Part shown: positions 1 to 7,162 of the stretch, one piece after another | How positions within the stretch are numbered: the stretch's first letter is position 1 | Layout: each line of letters starts with the position of its first letter | Assembly (NCBI GenBank): GCA_018065885.1 | Contig: JAGHSL010000375.1 | Location: 1 to 14,336, forward strand | Source: Candidatus Limimorpha equi | Lineage (GTDB): Bacteria; Bacteroidota; Bacteroidia; Bacteroidales; F082 | Reading direction: 5' to 3' | DNA length: 14,336 nucleotides | Made by a program: the position numbers and the translations under genes | Notes under the pieces: model-generated | Databases searched by the model: none | Seen by the model: the letters and a program-made list of their open reading frames with translations, nothing else | What the model was told of the DNA's origin: nothing

Positions 1-2
1 AT

Positions 3-827
3 CTCGACCTTACGGGCATGGACCGTTTTCACAATTGCGAACTATGGGCGCACGAGTTGCGCGAAAAAATCTTCCGCGAATCGGGCTTGCCCATTTCGTT
101 TGGCCTTTCGGAAAATAAGACGGTTTCGAAAATCGCCACGGGACAGGCAACACCGAATGGCGAACTGCACGTGCTTACACCTTATATTAATAGCTTCCTC
201 GATCCGCTTTCGGTGCGCAAAATTCCGATGGTGGGCGAAAAGACTTACGGCTTGCTGCGTTCCATGGGTGTTGATACGATTGGCGTGTTGCGTCATCTGC
301 CTCCGGTGGCGGTGCAGCAGGCTTTGGGCAAAAACGGCCTCGACATTTGGAAAAAGGCCAACGGCCACGACGAGACGCCTGTCTGCCCGTATTTTGAACA
401 GAAATCGATGAGCGAAGAGCGCACTTTTGAGCAAGATACGATTGACATAAAGTCGATTCGCTGTTGCTTGGCGACGATGGTTGAGCATTTGGCTTTCGAC
501 TTGCGTAGTCAGCAAAAACTCGCTGGTTGTGTGATGGTTAAAATCCGTTATTCAAATTTCGATACGCACGACATGCAGCATCGCATACCGTACACTTCGT
601 TTGACCATTTGCTTTTGGAAACGGTCAATGGTATTTTCGACAGACTTTACAACCGCCGCATGATGGATCGCCTGATTGGTGTCCGATTTAGTAAATTAGT
701 GTCAGGAAGTCAGCAACTTAATCTTTTTGATGACAATGCAGAACTGACACAACTTTATTCGGCTATGGATAAAATCCGTCTCCGTTTCGGCAAAAATGCC
801 GTCCAACGCGCCGCTTGTTTTTCGTAG
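3..827 (+). CDS. dinB: Y-family DNA polymerase IV (DinB-like), 5' end missing
   Basis: The reading frame is open from the window edge, so the gene begins upstream; 274 residues are visible, against roughly 400-430 for the family. The first visible residues, LDLTGMDRF, match the conserved segment just after the S-x-D-E catalytic motif, so the catalytic acidic residues themselves are out of sight. Next come the palm segment GLSENKTVSKIA with downstream PNG, the helix-hairpin-helix thumb (around VRKIPMVGEKTYGLL), the S-E-E-R-T-F entry to the little finger, and the little-finger domain. Near the C-terminus QQLNLFDD (711-734) is a good beta-clamp-binding motif. The enzyme copies past damaged template bases. 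The retained palm motifs suggest an active polymerase rather than a catalytically dead ImuB, but this cannot be proven without the missing part. The accessory dnaE gene follows on the same strand. Confidence 0.93.
   Translation, partial: LDLTGMDRFHNCELWAHELREKIFRESGLPISFGLSENKTVSKIATGQATPNGELHVLTPYINSFLDPLSVRKIPMVGEKTYGLLRSMGVDTIGVLRHLPPVAVQQALGKNGLDIWKKANGHDETPVCPYFEQKSMSEERTFEQDTIDIKSIRCCLATMVEHLAFDLRSQQKLAGCVMVKIRYSNFDTHDMQHRIPYTSFDHLLLETVNGIFDRLYNRRMMDRLIGVRFSKLVSGSQQLNLFDDNAELTQLYSAMDKIRLRFGKNAVQRAACFS
711..734 (+). other. beta-clamp-binding motif in the polymerase C-terminus
   Basis: These codons read QQLNLFDD, matching the QL-x-LF peptide by which Y-family and other polymerases dock on the DnaN sliding clamp. 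It lies about 30 residues from the C-terminus, the usual location in DinB proteins. The docking role is inferred from the motif. Confidence 0.6.
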
Positions 828-839
828 TAATTAGTTATT

Positions 840-976
840 GGTTATCAGTTTACAGTTATCAGTAATCAAAAGTTCAAAATTATTCAAAAAGTTAAAATCT
901 CGCAATCTCGCGCTCCCGAAACCTCGCAGTCCAAAAGTCTACAAGTCTAAATGTCCAAAAGTCAAATAGTCTAAAA
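840..976 (+). repeat. Composite intergenic repeat, copy A, with 8-bp tandem units
   Basis: The gap between the two polymerase genes consists largely of degenerate repeats. In order they are: GGTTATCAGT (840-849), with TTATCAGT again at 856-863; GTTCAAA at 872-878; short CTCGCAA-like units near 898-926; then six abutting 8-bp units of consensus GTCYAAAW starting at 929, 937, 945, 953, 961 and 969. The last unit ends on the A of the dnaE start codon at 976. The same modules occur in the same order, inverted, at 5724-5799. Function is unknown. Confidence 0.75.
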
Positions 977-3903
977 TGTATCTCAACGTTCACTCATACA
1001 ACAGTCTCTGTTATGGTACGATGCCGATTGCGGATTTGGTCGCCAAGGCTGCCGCTTTCGGTTATCGCGTTTTGCCTTTGACTGACATCAATACGACGAT
1101 GGGCGTAGTGGATTTCATTTTTGAGTGTAAAAAGTTGAATGTGAGACCTGTGGCGGGTTGTGAGTTCCGCAATGGAAACGAATTGCTGTATGTGGCTTTG
1201 GCAAAGGATAACCAAGGTTATGCCGAACTGAATATTTTTCTTACGCAGCATAATATCAGCAAGTTACCTTATCCAGAGCAAGCGCCGCAGTGGGAGCATG
1301 TCTTCGTGATGTATCCCTTTGGGAAACGCAATCCGAATTTGTTGCGCGAGAATGAATTTTTGGGTGTGAGGCTTTCGCAGCTGACGAAACTTTTCCGTTG
1401 CGATTATCTCGATAAACTTGTGATGATGCAGCCGCTCACTTTCGCCGATGAAGATGATTTTCAGTTGCATCAGAATTTGCGTGCCATTGATAAGAATGTT
1501 TTGATTTCGCGTCTCGAAAAAGCGGATTGCGCCACCGAGGATGAGATTTTTCTTTCATTGGAGCGTTTGAAAACATCGTATGTGCTTTATCCTCAATTGA
1601 TTGAAAATACGGCAAATTTGTTGGATCATTGCGAGATCAATTTGAATGACGAAATAAAAAACAGGAAATGTTTCACCGATAATGTGTTCGATGACCGCGA
1701 ATTGCTGCGGAAACTTGCCTTCGATGGCATGTTCTACCGTTATGGAAAATCCAACAAGACGGCTTATCGGCGCATTGAAAAAGAGCTGGAAATCATCGAG
1801 CGGATGAATTTCTGTGCCTATTTTCTCATTGCCTGGGACATTGTCCGTTTTGCCATGTCGCAAGGATTCTATCATGTGGGAAGGGGAAGCGGAGCCAATA
1901 GTGTTGTGGCTTATTGTTTGAAAATCACGGATGTAGATCCAATCGAATTGGACTTGTATTTTGAACGGTTCTTGAATCCGAAACGCACCTCGCCGCCTGA
2001 TTTCGACCTCGATTTTTCGTGGAAAGAACGCGATGTGATTATCGATTACATTTTTAAGAAATACGGCAGCGATCATGTGGCTTTGCTTGGCGCAACGGTG
2101 ACTTTTCAGCAAAATTCGCTTTGCCGCGAATTGGGCAAGGTGCATGGCTTGCCGAAATCGGAAATCGATTTGATGGAGCGCAATCCGCAGGCTTTTGCGC
2201 AGAGTAGCGACTTGGCACGACAAATCTTGGCTTTGTCTGAGAGATTGCAGGATTTTCCCTGCCAGCGTTCCATTCATGCGGGCGGCGTGCTGATTACGGA
2301 AGATCCAATCACCGATTTTGTCGCTTTGGATTTGCCGCCGAAAGGTTTTCCGACCACGCAATTCGATATGTATTCCGCTGAAAAACTGGGCGTTGAAAAA
2401 ATCGATGTGCTCAGTCAAAGGGGAATCGCACATATCCGCGATGCCGTTGAAATGATTCGGCAATCGCGTGGCATCAGTCTTGACATTCATCGGATTGAGT
2501 GCTTGAAAAACGATGAACTTGTCAAACGGCAACTGCTGAAAGCGGAAACAAATGGCTGTTTTTATATCGAAAGTCCTGCCATGCGTGGTTTGTTGCGAAA
2601 ATTGCATTGCTCTGATTATAAGACGCTTGTCGCAGCAAGTTCAATTGTGCGTCCTGGTGTAGCCAAGTCGGGCATGATGCGCGAATACATTTATCGGTTT
2701 CATCATCCTGAAAGTGTCGATTATAAGCATCCAGTCTTGAAGAATTTGCTGGAAGAGACATACGGCGTGATGATTTATCAGGAGGATGTGCTGAAGGTCT
2801 GTCATTATTTTGCTGGCTTGGATTTGGCCGATGCCGATGTGCTACGCCGCATGATGGGACACAAGATGCGCGACAGGTCGGATTTTGAGGCGACGAAACA
2901 GCATTTTTTTGATAATTGCAAGGCGAAATCTTATCCCGACGAATTGGTTCAGGAAATCTGGCGGCAGATTGAGTCGTTTTCGGGCTATTCGTTTTCAAAG
3001 GCACATTCGGCTTCGTATGCGGTTGAAAGTTTCCAAAGCCTTTATCTGAAAAGCCATTATCCGCTTGAATTTCAGGTGGCTGTCGTCAATAATTTTGGCG
3101 GATTCTATCAGACTTGGGTCTATCTGAACGAAGCAAAACGCATGGGAGCGAACATTCATTTGCCTTGCGTGAACCGAAGCCTATATCTCACTTCGCTGAA
3201 TGGAAAAACGGTTTTCATGGGCTTTGTCCATTTGCAGGGCATCGACCAAAAGTTTGCCGAAAAATTCATTGCCGAGCGCGAAACCAACGGCGCGTTTGCA
3301 AGTCTTGACGATTTCGTGTCGCGCGTTCCTTTTGAGTTGAACCAATTGGTGCTTTTGGTGCGTGGCGGCGCGTTTTCGTTCACGAAGAAAACCAAGGCGG
3401 AACTGCTTTGGATGGCGCATCTCAACAAATCGCAGGCGAAATTGGAACCTTCGGCAACGCTTTTCAATGTTGAAACCCAGCATTTTGAATTTCCCGATTT
3501 CAAGACCAACGCTTTGGAAAACGCTTACGATGAAATCGAATTGTACGGTTTTCCTGTGTCGATGTCGTGGTTCGATATGTTGCAGACGCGCTTCCGTGGC
3601 GAACTGATGGCGGTGCAAATGGCGAATTTCATTGGCCGAAAATTCAGAATGTTAGGCAAATTGGTGACGGTGAAATACGTTCACACCGCCAAAGGCGACC
3701 TGATGGCTTTGGGCACTTTCACAGATTGCAATGGCGAGATGTTCGACACGGTGCATTTCCCTAATGCGCTGAAAATCTATCCGTTTCAAGGCGATGGCGT
3801 GTATCTGCTTTATGGCAAAGTGGTCGAGGATTTCGGCTATCCTTCGCTTGAGGTCGAAAAAATGGCGAAAATGCCTTATCTGCAAAATCCGAAAGCGGAA
3901 TGA
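976..3903 (+). CDS. dnaE: Accessory (ImuC/DnaE2-like) DNA polymerase III alpha subunit
   Basis: A C-family DNA polymerase of 975 residues, shorter than the roughly 1,150-1,260 of replicative DnaE. An N-terminal PHP domain is followed by the palm with PDFDLDF (catalytic D344 and D346) and the third aspartate in EKIDVL (D477). HAGGVLI, then YQEDVL followed by a DVLRRMMGHKM stretch, then FSKAHSASYAVESF are standard DnaE signatures. An OB-fold-like region occupies the last ~100 residues. The PHP metal site is degraded: the usual H-x-H is N4-V-H6 and the usual T-D-H is T-D37-I38, although E63 remains, so PHP catalysis is unlikely. Short length, damaged PHP domain and a Y-family polymerase immediately upstream all point to an error-prone translesion polymerase rather than the replicase. 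The start follows directly on an 8-bp repeat array with no Shine-Dalgarno sequence. The stop lies 8 bp from that of the convergent ATPase gene. Confidence 0.92.
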   Translation: MYLNVHSYNSLCYGTMPIADLVAKAAAFGYRVLPLTDINTTMGVVDFIFECKKLNVRPVAGCEFRNGNELLYVALAKDNQGYAELNIFLTQHNISKLPYPEQAPQWEHVFVMYPFGKRNPNLLRENEFLGVRLSQLTKLFRCDYLDKLVMMQPLTFADEDDFQLHQNLRAIDKNVLISRLEKADCATEDEIFLSLERLKTSYVLYPQLIENTANLLDHCEINLNDEIKNRKCFTDNVFDDRELLRKLAFDGMFYRYGKSNKTAYRRIEKELEIIERMNFCAYFLIAWDIVRFAMSQGFYHVGRGSGANSVVAYCLKITDVDPIELDLYFERFLNPKRTSPPDFDLDFSWKERDVIIDYIFKKYGSDHVALLGATVTFQQNSLCRELGKVHGLPKSEIDLMERNPQAFAQSSDLARQILALSERLQDFPCQRSIHAGGVLITEDPITDFVALDLPPKGFPTTQFDMYSAEKLGVEKIDVLSQRGIAHIRDAVEMIRQSRGISLDIHRIECLKNDELVKRQLLKAETNGCFYIESPAMRGLLRKLHCSDYKTLVAASSIVRPGVAKSGMMREYIYRFHHPESVDYKHPVLKNLLEETYGVMIYQEDVLKVCHYFAGLDLADADVLRRMMGHKMRDRSDFEATKQHFFDNCKAKSYPDELVQEIWRQIESFSGYSFSKAHSASYAVESFQSLYLKSHYPLEFQVAVVNNFGGFYQTWVYLNEAKRMGANIHLPCVNRSLYLTSLNGKTVFMGFVHLQGIDQKFAEKFIAERETNGAFASLDDFVSRVPFELNQLVLLVRGGAFSFTKKTKAELLWMAHLNKSQAKLEPSATLFNVETQHFEFPDFKTNALENAYDEIELYGFPVSMSWFDMLQTRFRGELMAVQMANFIGRKFRMLGKLVTVKYVHTAKGDLMALGTFTDCNGEMFDTVHFPNALKIYPFQGDGVYLLYGKVVEDFGYPSLEVEKMAKMPYLQNPKAE

Positions 3904-3911
3904 TGTCGGCT

Positions 3912-5489
3912 TTATTCAATCGTACATTCCTCAATCCGACATTGGTGTTCCTTTGTGTTCGGGTCGTAATTGATGCCGACAAAAAGCAAATTGCCACGGT
4001 AATGCTCTAACAAATCATCGTATTTCTTTTCCTTGATTTGATTGATTGCCGATTCCGCTGATTTGTTGTTTTTTAGTTCAATGATTAAGGCAGGGATGTT
4101 CGGAATGTATGGAATCAAAGCCAAATCCGCATAACCTTTGCCTGTCGGCAACTCCTTGATGACGGTGTATTTTGTGTTTGCGTAGAAATAAGCCAAGCCT
4201 ATTGCGCTTTGGAACGATGCTTCATTGTTGTAGGTCAGCGGATTAGTGGTTCGAGTGTGAGCTTCCGTCAAGGCGGCGGCAACGGCTTCTTCGTCCTTGT
4301 TTATCGTAGCGTCAAGCAAGGTCTTGGAATCTTCCACGAGTTTGATGATTGGCATGTAGTCTTGTTCATATTGGACTGAAATCACCCATTGTTTGCGGAT
4401 TTCCTCGTTTGGGATGTAGCAAAGTTGCATTGCCCTGTCGTATGCGAGATAGCCCAAATGAATAAGGTATGTGAAAACGTCATGTTTTGAATGGAAATCA
4501 GTCATCGTGTTCAAATAGGAATCCACTTCGACATGAACTTTCCCACCACCTATCATCGTCACGACATCATCGCGGATGCCTTTGAAATCCATCAGGATGT
4601 AGTTTTTCAGGGCTTCGTAAGAACCGGTTTGCGTCCAATAGCTGCCGAACCATTTTCTTTCCATCGCGCTCACCACCGAGCGTGGACTGAAAATCTCCTT
4701 GACCGCCCCTAAGTCGTAACCGTCGTACCAGCGTTTGCATTCTTCGTAATCCATGCCGTATTGTTCGCAAAGGTCTTGGGTCTCTTCAGCTGTAAAACCG
4801 ACGAACTCCGTGAAACGCCCCGCATCGGTCATTGAATATTCGTTGAAAAGGTTTAGTTTTGATTGTATCTTATCGCGTACAATTGGCAGAATACCAGTAA
4901 GGTAAGCGAGTGAAATGGCTGGCGAAAGGTCGGTGTTCTTGAATAGGCCGTTGAGGAAAGAAAGGTATGACTTAAACATTTCATCAGACACTTTCTCCCT
5001 GACGAGAACATCGTATTCATCAATGATGACGACGAATGTTTCACCCGTCTTGGCGTAAACCTTCATCATGCAATATTCCAAATCGTCGTCTTCACCAAAC
5101 TTTATGTTCGGAAACTCTTCGACAAACTCATCACGCAGCCGCTTATTTATGACGGCAACAACGTCTTTCCATTTGTGGTTATTGTATAGAGCGTTCAGGT
5201 CGAATTTAATCACATTCAGCTTGTTGAGATAATCCTCAAAGCTCTTGTCTTGGGCAATTTTCAAATCCTTAAATAATTCTCTTGAATCGCAGCCTTTTGA
5301 ATAATAGGCCGAAATCATGTTACCCGCCATGCTTTTGCCGAAACGGCGCGGACGGGAAATGCAAAGGAATTTCTCCCTCGAATTGACAAGCTCGTTTAAT
5401 TCTGCAATAATCAGCGATTTGTCAACGAATATTTTCGCTTTGCGGTCCTGACGAAGCAATTCGTTGTTCGGATTCAGATAGATGCCCAT
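3912..5489 (-). CDS. AAA-ATPase with C-terminal PD-(D/E)XK nuclease-like domain
   Basis: 525 residues, counted from the chosen start. The N-terminal half is an AAA-ATPase-like domain with phosphate-binding loop RPRRFGKS (G51-K52-S53) and Walker B VVIIDEYD (153-160). The C-terminus has a PD-(D/E)XK-type core: D455 in GKGYADL, then E471-L-K473 in IIELK. This order is that of the predicted AAA-ATPase/DUF1703-type proteins that occur in many copies in Bacteroidales; their role is unknown, and mobile-element or defence roles have been considered for related families. The start at 5489 (MGIYLNPNN) is preferred over an in-frame ATG at 5576 because family members begin with this segment and a good -7 promoter box (5512-5519) lies inside the longer version. 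Nuclease activity is inferred from residues only. The gene is convergent with dnaE. Confidence 0.88.
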   Translation of the reverse strand: MGIYLNPNNELLRQDRKAKIFVDKSLIIAELNELVNSREKFLCISRPRRFGKSMAGNMISAYYSKGCDSRELFKDLKIAQDKSFEDYLNKLNVIKFDLNALYNNHKWKDVVAVINKRLRDEFVEEFPNIKFGEDDDLEYCMMKVYAKTGETFVVIIDEYDVLVREKVSDEMFKSYLSFLNGLFKNTDLSPAISLAYLTGILPIVRDKIQSKLNLFNEYSMTDAGRFTEFVGFTAEETQDLCEQYGMDYEECKRWYDGYDLGAVKEIFSPRSVVSAMERKWFGSYWTQTGSYEALKNYILMDFKGIRDDVVTMIGGGKVHVEVDSYLNTMTDFHSKHDVFTYLIHLGYLAYDRAMQLCYIPNEEIRKQWVISVQYEQDYMPIIKLVEDSKTLLDATINKDEEAVAAALTEAHTRTTNPLTYNNEASFQSAIGLAYFYANTKYTVIKELPTGKGYADLALIPYIPNIPALIIELKNNKSAESAINQIKEKKYDDLLEHYRGNLLFVGINYDPNTKEHQCRIEECTIE

Positions 5490-5511
5490 GACTTTAAGAA
5501 TTTTCAATCTG

Positions 5512-5519
5512 CAAAAATA
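5512..5519 (-). promoter_or_regulatory. Bacteroidota -7 box for the AAA-ATPase/nuclease gene
   Basis: On the minus strand this reads TATTTTTG followed by CAG, matching the Bacteroidota -7 consensus TAnnTTTG. It predicts transcription starting roughly 15 bases before the ATG at 5489, which helps decide that start. No convincing TTTG -33 element was seen at the usual spacing. Confidence 0.45.
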
Positions 5520-5604
5520 ACAAAAGAATTGGGATTTGGTTGGAAATGACTGTTGAAACATTCGCCGAAAAACCATTGTCTAATTGCCTAAAATATGCTA
5601 TATT

Positions 5605-5639
5605 CAGCCATAGCTCGGGAAAAACCGGACTTATGGCTG
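5605..5639. repeat. Inverted repeat with 8-bp perfect arms
   Basis: The arms CAGCCATA (5605-5612) and TATGGCTG (5632-5639) are exact reverse complements. A short inner CGG/CCG pairing surrounds an A-rich loop. Neither side has a T-run, so a classical intrinsic terminator is unlikely. It could be an operator or a leader hairpin; nothing else identifies it. Confidence 0.5.
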
Positions 5640-5723
5640 GTTGTAGTGTTACAATGTTAAGAATTAGACACATTTAGTGCTTGTTCAAATTTAGTTTACA
5701 TTTTGAATTTAGGGTTATGCGTG

Positions 5724-5799
5724 ATTCGGACTCTTAGACATTTAGACATTTGGACATTTGGACGCTTTGGGTATTTGAACAATTTACTGACTGATAACC
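5724..5799 (-). repeat. Composite intergenic repeat, copy B (inverted relative to copy A)
   Basis: Read on the minus strand the order is GGTTATCAGT (5799-5790), GTTCAAA (5780-5774), then 8-bp units of consensus GTCYAAAT. On the plus strand five abutting units start at 5724, 5732, 5740, 5748 and 5756, with consensus ATTTRGAC. Module order and unit length match copy A before dnaE, so this is a dispersed repeat rather than chance low complexity. Confidence 0.75.
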
Positions 5800-5863
5800 G
5801 ACACCCAATCTATGTTGCAGTTTAATTTTGACCACTTCATTAATAAGAATGTCGCTTTTTTTC

Positions 5864-5871
5864 TATTTTTG
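5864..5871 (+). promoter_or_regulatory. Candidate -7 box for the sphingolipid operon
   Basis: TATTTTTG followed by CAAA matches TAnnTTTG. A second match, TAATTTTG, lies at 5823-5830. Neither has a clear TTTG -33 element at the expected distance. The 5864 box is preferred for its following CAAA and predicts a leader of about 100 bases before the ATG at 5976. Confidence 0.35.
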
Positions 5872-5975
5872 CAAACTTTTTCATGTCGTTGGTTCTCGGT
5901 TCGATGATTTGATTTGTTGGATTTGGAAGCCGATGATAGTTTGTAAGTTAAACGTTGAATGTCAATTGTTTATCC

Positions 5976-7160
5976 ATGAGTCTACTGGAATTAAATTGCG
6001 CAAGATACACCATGGCCAAAGAAAGCCGTGAGAAAAAAACATATCCTTACTATAGGGCGATTGAGTCGGAACAAAGCACTGTCGTGAAATACAAAGGCAA
6101 GGACGTGCTGATGTTTGGGTCGAACAGCTATTTGGGCTTGGCTAATGATCCGCGATTGAAAGAGACAGCCAAGGCCGCCATTGAGAAGTATGGAACAAGT
6201 TGCTCAGGCTCACGGTTCCTTAACGGTACCCTTGATATTCATGTGGAACTTGAGGAAAAGCTGGCGAAACTGGTTGGCAAGGAAGCCGCCGTTTGTTTCA
6301 GCACTGGATTTCAGGTAAATTTGGGGTCTGTTTCAGCTCTTTGCGGACGCAACGACTATCTGATTCTCGACCAACTCGACCACGCCTCCATCATTGAAGG
6401 TAGCCGCTTGGCATTTGGCAAAACGTTGAAATACAAGCATAACGACATGGAAAGTTTGGAGCAGAAACTGAAATTCTGCAATCCGTCGTCCATGAAACTT
6501 ATTGTCGTAGATGGCATTTTTTCGATGGAAGGCGACATCGTGCGTTTGCCGGAAATCGTGGAATTGGCTCAAAAATACAATGCCGACATTATGGTTGACG
6601 ATGCTCACGCCTTGGGCGTCATCGGCGAGCAAGGCAGGGGAACGGCTTCGCATTTCGGCCTGACCGACAAGGTGTCGCTCATCATGGGCACTTTCTCCAA
6701 ATCGTTTGGCTCTTTGGGCGGTTTCATCGCAGGCAGCAATATTGTCATTGATTTCCTGAAGCACAACGCACGCTCCTTGATTTTCAGCGCGAGCATGCCG
6801 CCTTCAAATATCGCTTCGGTGTCGAAAGCCATCGACATTATGCTGAGCGAACCCGAAAGGATTCAGCATCTTTGGGATGTTTCGGACTATGCCCGCCGAC
6901 AGTTCCGCGACCGTGGTTTTGAAACCGGCCACAGCGAAACGCCCATCATTCCGCTTTTCGTTCACGATGTGGAAAAAGCCTTGCGCTTGAGTGTCAATCT
7001 TGTCGACGATGGCGTTTTTGTCACGCCGGTAATTCCGCCTGCGGTTCCGCCGACCGACAGCATGATCCGTTTTGCGCTGATGGCAACGCATACTTTCGGA
7101 CAGGTTGATTTCGCCGTCGAAAAAATCACGGCTGCATTCAAAAAGGAAGGAGTTCTCTGA
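5976..7160 (+). CDS. spt: Serine palmitoyltransferase (alpha-oxoamine synthase family)
   Basis: 394 residues, the usual length for Bacteroides-type Spt. This PLP enzyme condenses serine with palmitoyl-CoA (or a related acyl-CoA) to 3-ketosphinganine, the committed step of sphingolipid synthesis. Visible fold-type I features are FGSNSYLGL (47-55), H136 in DQLDHASI, D209 and H211 in VDDAHALG, and the PLP lysine K242 in GTFSKSFGSLGGF. The TFSKS-x-x-x-x-GG form resembles Spt rather than 8-amino-7-oxononanoate synthase or 2-amino-3-ketobutyrate ligase, which usually have G-K in this place. The start at 5976 (MSLLELN) is chosen because family members begin with a similar M-x-LL segment; an ATG at 5955 would add seven poorly matching residues. 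The reductase gene follows after 2 bp, supporting a sphingolipid operon. Confidence 0.9.
   Translation: MSLLELNCARYTMAKESREKKTYPYYRAIESEQSTVVKYKGKDVLMFGSNSYLGLANDPRLKETAKAAIEKYGTSCSGSRFLNGTLDIHVELEEKLAKLVGKEAAVCFSTGFQVNLGSVSALCGRNDYLILDQLDHASIIEGSRLAFGKTLKYKHNDMESLEQKLKFCNPSSMKLIVVDGIFSMEGDIVRLPEIVELAQKYNADIMVDDAHALGVIGEQGRGTASHFGLTDKVSLIMGTFSKSFGSLGGFIAGSNIVIDFLKHNARSLIFSASMPPSNIASVSKAIDIMLSEPERIQHLWDVSDYARRQFRDRGFETGHSETPIIPLFVHDVEKALRLSVNLVDDGVFVTPVIPPAVPPTDSMIRFALMATHTFGQVDFAVEKITAAFKKEGVL
7143..7152 (+). promoter_or_regulatory. Shine-Dalgarno-like site before the reductase gene
   Basis: AAGGAAGGAG lies within the last codons of spt, 10 bases before the ATG at 7163. Such a strong purine run is uncommon in front of Bacteroidota genes, where Shine-Dalgarno use is weak. 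It may help reinitiation between the two tightly spaced genes, but it could also simply reflect the Lys-Lys-Glu-Gly codons it encodes. Confidence 0.4.
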
Positions 7161-7162
7161 TT

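Larger units (their letters stand above)
5490..5975. other. Gene-free intergenic region, 486 bp
   Basis: This stretch separates the divergent ATPase/nuclease and serine palmitoyltransferase genes. It holds the ATPase promoter (5512-5519), an inverted repeat (5605-5639), the inverted composite repeat (5724-5799), and two -7-like boxes for the downstream gene (5823-5830, 5864-5871). Between 5640 and 5720 only AT-rich, TTTAG-rich sequence was seen. The open frames across it have no recognisable protein content. Confidence 0.7.

Noticed and set aside
929..976. Possible CRISPR array before dnaE
   Set aside because: The units are 8 bp, abutting and degenerate, with no spacers of CRISPR size and no cas genes in the window.
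1555..2607. A 350-codon open frame on the minus strand inside dnaE
   Set aside because: It is antisense to a well-conserved polymerase with intact catalytic motifs and has no recognisable protein features; it is a by-product of dnaE codon use.
3892..3913. Possible bidirectional terminator between dnaE and the ATPase/nuclease gene
   Set aside because: Only a 5-bp AAAGC/GCTTT pairing with a long loop is present, with no T-run; too weak to call.
5490..5576. N-terminal extension of the ATPase/nuclease to an ATG at 5576
   Set aside because: The added residues do not fit the family start, and the extension covers the best promoter box (5512-5519).
5828..6031. A small open frame upstream of spt as a leader peptide or short gene
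   Set aside because: It overlaps the spt start in another frame, contains the promoter-like box, and has no recognisable content.
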